From: CAZXMB01 sp964641715
Lineage (GTDB): Bacteria > Desulfobacterota > BSN033 > UBA1163
Reading direction: 5' to 3'
Length of the DNA: 21,544 nucleotides
Assembly: GCA_964641715.1 (NCBI GenBank)
Contig: CAZXMB010000030.1
Location: 1 to 21,544, forward strand
Shown: positions 1 to 7,294 of the stretch, piece by piece
How positions within the stretch are numbered: the first letter of the stretch is position 1
How the letters are laid out: each line of letters opens with the position of its first letter
Translations under genes and position numbers: made by a program
The notes under the pieces: model-generated
The model's input: only the letters and a program-made list of their open reading frames with translations
Told to the model about the DNA's origin: nothing
Databases searched by the model: none

Positions 1-106
1 CCACTGGGGAGAGGGGAATTTAAAATATTCTTTAGTTAGAATTTTGGTTATTGGGATTTTGGTCATTATTTGGTTATTGGTGCTTGGTGTTTGGTGCTTC
101 ATATTT
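1..106 (-). repeat. Region downstream of ddl with degenerate heptad repeat
   Basis: No gene is visible here. From just after the ddl stop codon, the minus strand reads as loosely repeated 7-base units of the type ACCAANN (for example AGCACCA, AACACCA, AGCACCA, ATAACCA) over about 36-100, with one or two slips. Positions 1-16 (CCACTGGGGAGAGGGG) look like one arm of a GC-rich palindrome cut by the window edge. In many dcw clusters ftsQ, ftsA and ftsZ follow ddl; they would lie beyond the left edge, and nothing here shows them. Confidence 0.6.
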
Positions 107-1048
107 CTATGATCTGCTCTCTATTTTTAATGACGCCCCTAAAAGAATCCTCTCCACCAGGTCTTCAAAAGGAATTCCCGCATACGAAGCCGCCTTGGGT
201 AAAAGGCTGGTCTCTGTCATCCCCGGCATGGTGTTCACATCGATCACAAAGGGATTCCCTTCCTCATCCGTCATGAGATCGATCCTCGCACAATCCGAAC
301 AGCCAAGGGCCCGAAAGGCCTTCATGCTGATCTCCTGGGCATAGAGATATTTCTCCCTTGCCAAGGAAGCAGGGATGATATATTCTGTCTCCCCTTTCGT
401 ATATTTGGAGCGGTAATCATAGAAGCCGCTCTTCGGGGCGATCTCAATGATGGGCAGAGGAATATCCCTGAGAATGCCTACGGTGATCTCCTTCCCCTTC
501 ATGAATTCCTCGATCAAAATCTCCTCATCATATTTCCCTGCCTCCTTGAGCGCAGGGATCATCTCTCCCTTCTCCTTCACAATCGAGACCCCAAGGGTGG
601 ACCCTTCACTGGAGGGTTTCACCACCAGGGGAGGGGGAATCGAAATTTTAGCCGCCTCTTTCTCGATCTCCTCCCGTCGGATGACCTCAAAGGAAGGGGT
701 CGGAATCTTCTCATAGAGAAAGACCCTTTTGGCCATCACCTTATGAAGGGCCAAAGCACTGGCTAATACCCCTGAGCCCGTATAGGGGATCCTCATCAAC
801 TCCAGCATCCCCTGGATGGTTCCATCCTCCCCGTACCGGCCATGGAGAGCCAGAAAGGCGACCTCGATCTTCTCCTGAAGCAACTTCTCCACAAGATCGT
901 TGCCCACATCGATCCCGCAGGCCCGATACCCCTTTTCGAGAAGGGCTTTCAAGATGGCCTTTCCGGTCCTGAGCGAAATCTCTCTCTCCCGAGAGAGGCC
1001 ACCCATCATCACCCCGATCTTCTTTTTCCTGAAGGAAGACTCCCTCAT
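107..1048 (-). CDS. ddl: D-alanine--D-alanine ligase
   Basis: This cytoplasmic ATP-grasp enzyme joins two D-alanines, and MurF adds the dipeptide to the peptidoglycan precursor. The 313-residue length is normal. Family signatures are visible in order: FLALHGRYGEDGTIQGML, the substrate-loop motif YTGSGVLASALALHK, VVKPSSEGSTLGVS in the ATP-grasp region, the omega-loop FYDYRSKYTKGETEY, and the C-terminal metal and phosphate site IDVNTMPGMTETS. The Tyr-containing omega loop fits D-Ala-D-Ala rather than D-Ala-D-Lac synthesis (inferred from the family). The ATG at 1048 is preferred because its ATGA overlaps the murB stop codon. A longer open frame reaching 1117 would only add a non-conserved tail. 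It is the last dcw gene in view. Confidence 0.96.
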   Translation of the reverse strand: MRESSFRKKKIGVMMGGLSREREISLRTGKAILKALLEKGYRACGIDVGNDLVEKLLQEKIEVAFLALHGRYGEDGTIQGMLELMRIPYTGSGVLASALALHKVMAKRVFLYEKIPTPSFEVIRREEIEKEAAKISIPPPLVVKPSSEGSTLGVSIVKEKGEMIPALKEAGKYDEEILIEEFMKGKEITVGILRDIPLPIIEIAPKSGFYDYRSKYTKGETEYIIPASLAREKYLYAQEISMKAFRALGCSDCARIDLMTDEEGNPFVIDVNTMPGMTETSLLPKAASYAGIPFEDLVERILLGASLKIESRS

Positions 1049-1947
1049 TCTCCAACCACCCGGACCTCCCGCTGCAGGGAGATGCCCTTTTCTTCGTAGA
1101 CCCTTTTCTCGATCCACTCCATTAAATGGATGACCTCCTCGGCAGTCGCCTTCCCACGGTTGATAATAAAATTGGCATGGTGTTCGGAGACCATCGCCTG
1201 CCCCATCCTGAATCCTTTCAGCCCCGCCTCTTCAATCCATCTTCCCGCAGGCCCTTCTTTCGGGTTCTTAAAAATGGACCCTGCGCTCGGATAACCGATG
1301 GGCTGGGCTCTCTTCCTCATCTCCGAATAAGACCTTACCCTTTCGAGGATCTCCTCCCTCTTCCCCCTCCTCAGATGGAACTTTCCCCGGAGAATAACCC
1401 ATGAGGAGGGAAGAAAAAATCTTCGATAAGAAAACCGGAGTCTGGACCGAGTCCTCTCCACGATTTCTCCATCCTCCTTCATCAGGGTAATGGAATGGAC
1501 GACATCCTTCATCTCCACTCCCCATGCCCCTGCATTCATTGCCAGCCCACCGCCTACTGTCCCCGGGATTCCAAAAAAAGGTTCCAGACCGGTGAGCCCT
1601 TTCTGAACCGAATATTGAACCAGTTGTTGAAGGGGGAGGCCAGCCTCCGCCGCGACCGTTTCTCCGTCGAATCGAACCCTTCTCAGACCCTGGCTCAAAC
1701 TGACCAACCAGCCCCTGATCCCATTATCCCTTACAATCAGATTGGTACCCTTTCCTAAAATAAGGGTGGGGATCTTCCGTTTCCTGGCGAATCGAACCGT
1801 CTTTCTTAACTCCTCAACATCCTTTGGGAAGAGAACCACATCCGCGGGTCCACCCACCTTGATCGATGTAAGTTGCCTCATCGGTGTATCGAAAAGGATC
1901 CTTCCCTGGATCAAGCCTTCAGCCCATTTCTTGTAGTCTTTCATCAT
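1045..1947 (-). CDS. murB: UDP-N-acetylenolpyruvoylglucosamine reductase
   Basis: This FAD- and NADPH-dependent cytoplasmic enzyme reduces UDP-GlcNAc-enolpyruvate to UDP-MurNAc. Visible signatures are TSIKVGGPADVVLFP, the FAD-binding stretch LGKGTNLIVRDNGIRG, FFGIPGTVGGGLAMNAGAWG, the substrate region YPSAGSIFKNP, and the C-terminal MVSEHHANFIINRGKATAEEV. The Ser in PSAGSIF is the expected proton donor. About 300 residues without the extra Tyr-loop insert fits the shorter type II MurB. Two tandem ATGs (1947 and 1944) put the conserved GGPAD motif about 30 residues from the N terminus, as in relatives. The frame stays open back to an ATG at 2025 that overlaps the murC stop, but those 26 extra codons fall in a GC-rich hairpin repeat and look non-native. 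Confidence 0.94.
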   Translation of the reverse strand: MMKDYKKWAEGLIQGRILFDTPMRQLTSIKVGGPADVVLFPKDVEELRKTVRFARKRKIPTLILGKGTNLIVRDNGIRGWLVSLSQGLRRVRFDGETVAAEAGLPLQQLVQYSVQKGLTGLEPFFGIPGTVGGGLAMNAGAWGVEMKDVVHSITLMKEDGEIVERTRSRLRFSYRRFFLPSSWVILRGKFHLRRGKREEILERVRSYSEMRKRAQPIGYPSAGSIFKNPKEGPAGRWIEEAGLKGFRMGQAMVSEHHANFIINRGKATAEEVIHLMEWIEKRVYEEKGISLQREVRVVGE

Positions 1948-1962
1948 CCCATTGCGAATTGG

Positions 1963-2017
1963 GGATTTCACCCTCTTCCCCCACCCTCCCCCTTGGGGGA
2001 TAGGGTGGGGGAAATCC
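1963..2017. repeat. GC-rich inverted repeat at the murC-murB junction
   Basis: TTCCCCCACCCT (1976-1987) pairs with AGGGTGGGGGAA (2002-2013) as a perfect 12-bp stem. Inside it CCCCC (1988-1992) pairs with GGGGG (1995-1999), and outside it GGATTT pairs with AAATCC (2012-2017) across a bulge. There is no T-run on the minus strand, so a terminator is unlikely. It resembles dispersed REP-like or MITE-like palindromes. It sits between the murC stop and the likely murB start and happens to keep the murB frame open. Confidence 0.8.
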
Positions 2018-2021
2018 GAAA

Positions 2022-3392
2022 TCATAAACGGTTCACCAGTTCATCAGCTACCTGCCAGATATCCCCTGCCCCCAAAGTGATCACCATGTCACCTGGGACG
2101 AGGATAGGCAGAAGGTGGTCAACAATCTCCTTCTTATCGGAGATGTAGGTCACATCCCTGTGACTGTACTCCCTGATCCCTTCGAAGAGCGACTTTGCCT
2201 CCACTCCCTCGATACGGTCTTCCCCTGCCGGATAGATATCCGTCAGGATGAGAACATCCGCATCGTAAAAGGCTGTTAAGAAATCGTGAAAAAGAGCTTG
2301 GGTTCGTGTATAGCGATGGGGTTGGAAGACGGCAATCACCCTCCTCTTCCATCCGGCTCTTGCAGCTTTCAAAGTGGCCATAATCTCCACGGGATGATGG
2401 CCGTAGTCATCCACGACGAGGACCCCCCTTTTCTCCCCTTTGATCTGAAAGCGCCTATGAATTCCGCTGAACTCAGCAAGGGTCTCCTGGATGACCTTAA
2501 AGGGGATCTCGAGTTCAAAGGCGGTGGCCACGGTTGCCAGAGAATTGTAGACATTATGGAGACCCGGCATACGAATCTTCAACCTCCCCACTTTCTTCCG
2601 GTGATAGAACACATCGAAAGAGGTTAAAAGCCCCTCGAACTGGATCTCTTCTGCCTGAAAATCAGCCTGAGTCGTCAATCCGTAAGTGGTGAACCTCTTT
2701 TTCAATCTTGGGATGAGGCTCTGGATGTGGGGATGATCGAGACAGACTACCGCCAACCCGAAAAAGGGGATCTTATGCAAAAAATCGAGAAAGGCCTCTT
2801 TGATCGCTTCGATCCCTTTGTAGTAATCAAGATGTTCCGGATCAATGTTCGTCACCACCGCAATCGTGGGCATCAATTTAAGAAAGGAACCGTCGCTTTC
2901 ATCTGCCTCAGCCACCAGGAACTCCCCTTGGCCGAGTCTGGCATTGCTCCCGATGCTATTGAGCCTCCCCCCGATCACCGCGGTTGGGTCAAGCCCTCCC
3001 GCAGCGAGGACCGTAGCGATCAGGGAAGTGGTCGTTGTCTTTCCATGGGTCCCTGCGACAGCAATTCCCACCTTCATCCGCATCAGTTCGGCAAGCATCT
3101 CCGCCCTTGGAATGATGGGGATCAGCCTCTCCTCCGCCACCTCCACCTCTGGATTGCCCGGACGAATTGCAGAGGAAACCACCACCACATCTGCCTCCTT
3201 CACATTCTCCCTCCGGTGGCCATAATGGATCTCACATCCCAGGGTGAGGAGCCTTCGGGTGACTTCCGTCTCTTTCAGATCTGATCCGCTGATGTGGTAA
3301 CCTAAGTTGAGCAGAACCTCGGCAATCCCGCTCATTCCGATGCCACCGATGCCGACGAAATGAATGTTCCTGATCTTTCCTTTTCGATACAT
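2022..3392 (-). CDS. murC: UDP-N-acetylmuramate--L-alanine ligase
   Basis: MurC adds L-Ala to UDP-MurNAc, the first Mur ligase step, in the cytoplasm. The 456-residue product has all three ligase domains: the N-terminal Rossmann nucleotide-sugar site IHFVGIGGIGMSGIAEVL, the central ATPase P-loop AGTHGKTTTTSL with VAEADESDGSFL and NIDPEHLDYY, and the C-terminal domain with DDYGHHPVEI, FQPHRYTRT and TDIYPAGE. These are specific to MurC rather than MurD, MurE or MurF. The ATG at 3392 is chosen; an in-frame TTG two codons upstream is less likely. No strong ribosome-binding site is visible, and the 43-nt spacer after murG is largely heptad repeat. Confidence 0.96.
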   Translation of the reverse strand: MYRKGKIRNIHFVGIGGIGMSGIAEVLLNLGYHISGSDLKETEVTRRLLTLGCEIHYGHRRENVKEADVVVVSSAIRPGNPEVEVAEERLIPIIPRAEMLAELMRMKVGIAVAGTHGKTTTTSLIATVLAAGGLDPTAVIGGRLNSIGSNARLGQGEFLVAEADESDGSFLKLMPTIAVVTNIDPEHLDYYKGIEAIKEAFLDFLHKIPFFGLAVVCLDHPHIQSLIPRLKKRFTTYGLTTQADFQAEEIQFEGLLTSFDVFYHRKKVGRLKIRMPGLHNVYNSLATVATAFELEIPFKVIQETLAEFSGIHRRFQIKGEKRGVLVVDDYGHHPVEIMATLKAARAGWKRRVIAVFQPHRYTRTQALFHDFLTAFYDADVLILTDIYPAGEDRIEGVEAKSLFEGIREYSHRDVTYISDKKEIVDHLLPILVPGDMVITLGAGDIWQVADELVNRL

Positions 3393-3404
3393 AATCAAAT
3401 CGAG

Positions 3405-3443
3405 GGTTAAAAGTTCAAAGTTTAAAGTTCATTGTTCATTGTT
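3405..3443 (-). repeat. Degenerate heptad repeat at the murG-murC junction
   Basis: On the minus strand there are five to six consecutive 7-base units of form NTRAACW, for example TTAAACA, ATGAACA, ATGAACT and TTAAACT. The last two sense codons and stop codon of murG lie inside the first units. Most units contain TGA or TAA. Because 7 is not a multiple of 3, the array supplies stops in more than one reading frame. Confidence 0.8.
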
Positions 3444-4512
3444 TAACCAGCTCATAGCAATGATCGACGATCTCTTCGGCTGCCTTGGGCCGTCCCACCT
3501 TCCGGATGGATTCCTCCATTCTCTTCCTCTCCTCCGGATGGTGGTATAAGTGAAGAATGGTCCGGGAGAGAATCGAGCCATTGAGCGATTCGTCCCGAAT
3601 CATCATCGCCGCCCCGCGGTCCACCAACTTCTGGGCATTGATCAACTGGTGATGATGGGCGGCATGGGGATAGGGAATGAGAATGGCAGTTTTTCCACAG
3701 ACTGCCAGTTCCGAAACCGTGCTTGCTCCTGCCCGCGAGATCACAAGGTCCGCCCTCTCGTAGGAGGAGGCCATCTCATCGAAGAATGGCTTCACCACTG
3801 CATCAAACCCCTTCTCCCGGTAACCTTTTGAAACAAAATCGATATCTTCTTTCCCGGTCTGATGGATGAATCTTGTGTTATATTTTAACTCTTCCAGTAA
3901 ATCGAGGGCCTCCATCATGGCCACATTGATCCGATGGGCTCCCGCACTTCCCCCGAAGATAAGGAGGGTAAAGCGTTCTTCCTTTATTTTGGGAAATCCG
4001 ACAGAGGAGATCTCTTCCCGAACGGGATTTCCGGTCACCACTGTCTTTGTCTCCGGGAAATAACTCTTTGTCTCCTCGAAGGAGACAAATATCCTTTGAG
4101 CGAACCATTTCAGTATCTGATTGGTCATCCCGGGGATCACATTCTGTTCGTGGATAGCCCTTTTCATCCTGAGGAGAAAGGCGGATAAGAGGACCGGACC
4201 AGAGGCATATCCTCCCACTCCCAGGACAATCTGGGGCTGATAGTGCTTCAAGATCGTAAAAGATTCTGAGATGGCCCTGGGAAGGAACCAGAGGGCCTCC
4301 AATTTCCTCCATAAGGATCTCCCCCGGATAGGCATGGCCTGAATCGTCATCAGGGGATACCTCCCGTTTGCCAGAACCCTTGCCTCGATTCCTCTCTCTG
4401 TTCCGATAAAGAGAACCTCATTTCCCATCTCTCTCCTGACCAATGCTTCGGCAATCGCCATACCCGGGAAGAGATGACCTCCTGTCCCACCCCCGGCAAT
4501 CACACATCTCAT
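3436..4512 (-). CDS. murG: UDP-GlcNAc:undecaprenyl-PP-MurNAc-pentapeptide GlcNAc transferase
   Basis: MurG is a GT28-family, GT-B-fold transferase at the inner face of the cytoplasmic membrane. It converts lipid I to lipid II. The 358 residues match the family. The N-terminal glycine-rich loop GGGTGGHLFPGMAIAEAL, VLGVGGYASGPVLLSA and HEQNVIPGMTNQIL are visible. In the C-terminal UDP-GlcNAc half are FGGSAGAHRIN and SRAGASTVSELAVCG, followed by the donor-site stretch IPYPHAAHHHQLINA. The ATG at 4512 overlaps the ftsW stop by 4 nt (ATGA), which suggests translational coupling. The stop codon falls inside a heptad repeat. Confidence 0.97.
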   Translation of the reverse strand: MRCVIAGGGTGGHLFPGMAIAEALVRREMGNEVLFIGTERGIEARVLANGRYPLMTIQAMPIRGRSLWRKLEALWFLPRAISESFTILKHYQPQIVLGVGGYASGPVLLSAFLLRMKRAIHEQNVIPGMTNQILKWFAQRIFVSFEETKSYFPETKTVVTGNPVREEISSVGFPKIKEERFTLLIFGGSAGAHRINVAMMEALDLLEELKYNTRFIHQTGKEDIDFVSKGYREKGFDAVVKPFFDEMASSYERADLVISRAGASTVSELAVCGKTAILIPYPHAAHHHQLINAQKLVDRGAAMMIRDESLNGSILSRTILHLYHHPEERKRMEESIRKVGRPKAAEEIVDHCYELVKQ

Positions 4513-5612
4513 TTCCGTTCCGCCTGGGTTGAAAGGTGAAGAAGAATTCCCATCCCCATCAAATTGGCCACTAGCGAGGTTCCTCCATAACTGACAAAGG
4601 GCAGGGTCAACCCCTTGGTGGGCAACAACCCCAAAACCACTCCCATATTGATCACCGCTTGAAGAGCGATCATCAGGGTAATCCCAAGGGCCAGATAAGA
4701 ACCAAACCGATCCTGCAGGGAGAGCCCGATCTGGACCCCCCGGAAGGCCAGGATGAAGAAGAGAAGCACCACGACCATGGCCCCCACCAATCCCATCTCC
4801 TCTCCGATAATGGAAAAGATGAAGTCTGTGTAAGGGGCGGGAAGAAAAAAAAGCTTCTGTCTTCCTTCCCCGAGTCCCAGCCCGAAGAGGCCGCCCGAAC
4901 CAAAGGAAAGAAAGGACTGAATGATTTGAAAACTGGTGCCGGTGGGATCATCCCAGGGCCGGATGAAGCCCATCAGTCTCTTATAGCGGTACTCCGCATT
5001 CATGAGAAAGTAATAAACCACCGGTGCGGTCATCAGGAAGGCACCGAGGATATAGATCACCCTCGCCCCGCTGATGAAGAGAAGGAGAAAGACGATCAGG
5101 GTGAGGAAAAGGGCGGCTCCGAAATCTGGCTCCTTCAGGGTCAGTCCGATGACCACGCCTGAGAGCAGGATCACCGGGAGAAATCCGAAGAAAAAGCTTC
5201 TAATCTTCTCCTCTTTCTTTGTCAGGAGGTAAGCCAGGAAGACGATCAAACCCAATTTGGCGAATTCCGAGGGTTGAAAGGAGAAGCCGCTGATTTTAAG
5301 CCACCGCGTTGATCCGCCTGCCCGATATCCAATCCCCGGAATCAGGACCGCAATCAGTAAGAGAATGGAGAGGATGAAGATGGGGTAAGCAAATCGTCTT
5401 AGAATCTCGTGAGGGAAGAACATCATCAGGAACATCAGGACAAAACCGATGCCTCCGAAGAGGGCCTGTCTCTTGAGAAAGTAGTAGGGATCACCGAAGC
5501 GATCGCTGGCAATGATTGCGCTGGTGCTATAGACCATCACAATCCCGATCCCGACCAGGGCCAGGGTTACAAATAATAAGATGTAATCGAACCTCCTTCT
5601 GCCTTTCATCAT
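4509..5612 (-). CDS. ftsW: Septal peptidoglycan glycosyltransferase, SEDS family
   Basis: FtsW is a polytopic SEDS membrane protein that polymerises lipid II at the septum together with the FtsI transpeptidase. The product has 367 residues with about ten hydrophobic segments, starting with DYILLFVTLALVGIGIVMVY. Family signatures are GGSTRWLKISGFSFQPSEFAKL, PDFGAALFLT, TDFIFSIIGEEMGLVG (containing the acidic residue known to be essential in SEDS enzymes) and the C-terminal KGLTLPFVSYGGTSL. FtsW rather than RodA is inferred from its position between murD and murG. Tandem ATGs at 5612 and 5609 make the exact start uncertain, and the ribosome-binding site is weak. A 141-bp spacer with two GC-rich hairpins separates it from murD. 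Confidence 0.95.
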   Translation of the reverse strand: MMKGRRRFDYILLFVTLALVGIGIVMVYSTSAIIASDRFGDPYYFLKRQALFGGIGFVLMFLMMFFPHEILRRFAYPIFILSILLLIAVLIPGIGYRAGGSTRWLKISGFSFQPSEFAKLGLIVFLAYLLTKKEEKIRSFFFGFLPVILLSGVVIGLTLKEPDFGAALFLTLIVFLLLFISGARVIYILGAFLMTAPVVYYFLMNAEYRYKRLMGFIRPWDDPTGTSFQIIQSFLSFGSGGLFGLGLGEGRQKLFFLPAPYTDFIFSIIGEEMGLVGAMVVVLLFFILAFRGVQIGLSLQDRFGSYLALGITLMIALQAVINMGVVLGLLPTKGLTLPFVSYGGTSLVANLMGMGILLHLSTQAERK

Positions 5613-5634
5613 CTTACGGGAAAGTCTGCTGAAT

Positions 5635-5719
5635 GCCCCGCCTTGTAGGCGGGGCCAAGGGGCACAATATAAATGAGATTTCCTTTCCGGGAAGCCCCGC
5701 CCTGTGGGCGGGGAGCTTC
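5635..5719. repeat. Two related GC-rich hairpins between murD and ftsW
   Basis: Hairpin 1 is GCCCCGCC (5635-5642), loop TTGTA, GGCGGGGC (5648-5655), a perfect 8-bp stem. Hairpin 2 starts at 5691 with GAAGC and CCCGCCC (696-702 of that block), has a TGT loop at 5703-5705, then GGGCGGG and GCTTC to 5719 with a GA bulge. The two share the core CCCCGCC-TGT-GGCGGGG and stand about 35 bp apart in the same orientation, as in REP-type repeat doublets. Neither is followed by a T-run on the minus strand. Confidence 0.8.
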
Positions 5720-5721
5720 AC

Positions 5722-5753
5722 TTTATTTGAACTTTGAAATTTGACATTTGGCA
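5722..5753 (-). repeat. Degenerate heptad repeat after murD
   Basis: Directly after the murD stop codon the minus strand has four consecutive 7-base units of form NYCAAAN: GCCAAAT, GTCAAAT, then TTCAAAG and TTCAAAT. It belongs to the same loose family as the tracts after ddl, murG and mraY. Confidence 0.75.
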
Positions 5754-7118
5754 TTACCCCGTCCTTATTTTATACACTGCCTCTTTAAATACCTTTCCCC
5801 TCTCCTTATAGTCTTTAAACATATCGAAACTCGAACAGGCCGGTGAGAGGAGGATGACCTCCCCGCTTTTTGCCGTTTGATAGGCAAGAGAGACGGCTTC
5901 TTCCAGGGTCTTTACGATCACCGTATCGGTCAATGGACCGAATTCCCGTGCCATCCTCTCCCGGGCCTCTCCGATCAGGATCAGTCGTTTGACCCGGTCG
6001 CGAATCAGATCTCTCAGGGGAGCGAGATCCGTATGTTTATCCTTCCCTCCGGCGATCAGAATCACGGGTTCTAAAAAACTCTGAAGGGATTTGACCACGG
6101 AGCCGACATTCGTCCCTTTGGAGTCATTGTAGAAGCGGATCCCCCTCACCTCACGGACGAATTCGAGACGATGCTCGAGGCCTTGAAACTGCAGGAGGAC
6201 ATTTTCAATCGACCTTTTGGAACTCCCGAAGAGCCTTGCCGTGGTGATGGCGGCCATCATATTCTCGACATTGTGAATCCCTTTCAGGGGAACATCTGTT
6301 AAGGAATATTTCTCCTCCAGGCCACCCAATCGAAGGTGGATATTTTGGCCATTGAAGAAGGCCCCCTCCTTCACGCTTTCCCTCGAACTGAAAAGCGCCT
6401 TTTTTACCTTGAGTTTCTCCACGAATCTCATCACCACGGAGTCATCTCTGTTGAGGACAGCCCAGTCTTTCGAATTCTGGTTCTCAAAAATCCTGATCTT
6501 TGCCTCAATATAGTCCTGATAGGCCGGATAACGGTCGAGGTGGTCCTCCGTAATATTGAGGAGAACCGCGCACCGGGGTCGGAACCTCTCAATTCTCTCC
6601 AGCTGAAAGCTGGAGATCTCAGCAACCAATACCTCCCATTGATCCCCCCCGTCGGCAAAAAGGATCAGAGGCTCTCCCACATTCCCTCCCACTCCAACCT
6701 TCTTCCCTTCCGCCTTTAACATCTCACCGATGAGATGGGTGGTCGTGGTCTTTCCATTCGTCCCCGTGATGGCAATGATGGGATGGCGAATGAAATGGTA
6801 GGCGAGTTCAATTTCGCTAATGACGGGAATCCCGCTCTTGAGTGCTCTCTGAATGGGCTCCATACTTGGATCCACCCCCGGGCTGAGCACAATCAGATCC
6901 TGTCTGATAAAATGCTCGACCGTGTGGCCCCCCCATTCCATCAGGATCCCAGTAGGCCTCAGCTCCTGCCAAACCTCCTTCATCTCCTCCTCCGGTTTGG
7001 CCTCCGAGGTGCTCACGATTGAACCTTTGGATTGAAGAAACTTTACCGTTGCCACCCCTGTCCTGGCCAGGCCCACAACCAACACCTTCCTGCCCGCAAG
7101 ATCCATATTCTCTGCCAT
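5754..7118 (-). CDS. murD: UDP-N-acetylmuramoyl-L-alanine--D-glutamate ligase
   Basis: MurD adds D-Glu to UDP-MurNAc-L-Ala in the cytoplasm. The 454 residues fit the family. Visible features are the N-terminal Rossmann-like domain with VLVVGLARTG and LSPGVDP, the P-loop TGTNGKTTTTHL at about 118-129, LVAEISSFQLE and NITEDHLDRY. The C-terminal domain has FYNDSKGTNVGSVVKSL, ILIAGGKDK and LLSPACSSFDMFKDYKERG, which are MurD-specific. The ATG at 7118 is chosen; an ATG four codons later (7106) is possible. A 176-bp spacer from mraY holds a heptad tract and a possible internal promoter. Confidence 0.97.
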   Translation of the reverse strand: MAENMDLAGRKVLVVGLARTGVATVKFLQSKGSIVSTSEAKPEEEMKEVWQELRPTGILMEWGGHTVEHFIRQDLIVLSPGVDPSMEPIQRALKSGIPVISEIELAYHFIRHPIIAITGTNGKTTTTHLIGEMLKAEGKKVGVGGNVGEPLILFADGGDQWEVLVAEISSFQLERIERFRPRCAVLLNITEDHLDRYPAYQDYIEAKIRIFENQNSKDWAVLNRDDSVVMRFVEKLKVKKALFSSRESVKEGAFFNGQNIHLRLGGLEEKYSLTDVPLKGIHNVENMMAAITTARLFGSSKRSIENVLLQFQGLEHRLEFVREVRGIRFYNDSKGTNVGSVVKSLQSFLEPVILIAGGKDKHTDLAPLRDLIRDRVKRLILIGEARERMAREFGPLTDTVIVKTLEEAVSLAYQTAKSGEVILLSPACSSFDMFKDYKERGKVFKEAVYKIRTG

Positions 7119-7140
7119 ACCAGTTCACGCAATTCTAATT

Positions 7141-7269
7141 TTAGCCTTTAATAATAATTCTAAATCTTAAGTGCCAATATCTAGACGTTTTAGTCATTGA
7201 AGTTTGGTGATTGGTTATGATTTGGAGTTTGTAATTTGGACATTGGAATTTTTTACAAGTTTTATTCAT
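7141..7269 (-). CDS. Possible 42-residue ORF across the mraY-murD spacer
   Basis: An ATG at 7269 has a strong ribosome-binding site, GGGAGG five nt upstream, and begins 25 nt after the mraY stop. The frame runs through the heptad repeat and ends 22 nt before murD. The predicted peptide starts MNKTCKKFQCPNY and is basic and polar with no recognisable domain. Much of it is simply translated repeat, so it may have no function as a protein. It could instead carry ribosomes across the spacer. I do not recognise it. Confidence 0.3.
   Translation of the reverse strand: MNKTCKKFQCPNYKLQIITNHQTSMTKTSRYWHLRFRIIIKG
7148..7177 (-). promoter_or_regulatory. Possible internal promoter ahead of murD
   Basis: On the minus strand, TTGGCA (7172-7177) is followed after 18 nt by TATTAA (7148-7153). 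That is 5/6 and 4/6 matches to the sigma70 consensus. Transcription would begin near 7141, about 23 nt before the murD ATG. The surroundings are AT-rich, so chance resemblance is quite possible. Confidence 0.35.
7190..7256 (-). repeat. Degenerate heptad repeat in the mraY-murD spacer
   Basis: The minus strand shows seven-base units of form NNCCAAA: TTCCAAT, GTCCAAA, then TTACAAA and CTCCAAA, a 4-nt slip, then CACCAAA and CTTCAAT. This is the same composition and period as the tracts after ddl and murD. Confidence 0.75.
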
Positions 7270-7294
7270 CAGCGCCTCCCTATCCTTTCAATTT

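Noticed and set aside
1048..1117. N-terminal extension of ddl to 1117
   Set aside because: It would overlap murB deeply, and the extra residues are unlike Ddl N termini. The ATGA overlap at 1048 is a better start.
2727..3284. 185-codon plus-strand frame opposite murC
   Set aside because: It is a shadow of the well-supported murC gene and its translation has no domain or plausible composition.
1..7256. CRISPR array in the repeated tracts
   Set aside because: Units are 7 bases, degenerate and without spacers of constant length, and no cas genes are visible.
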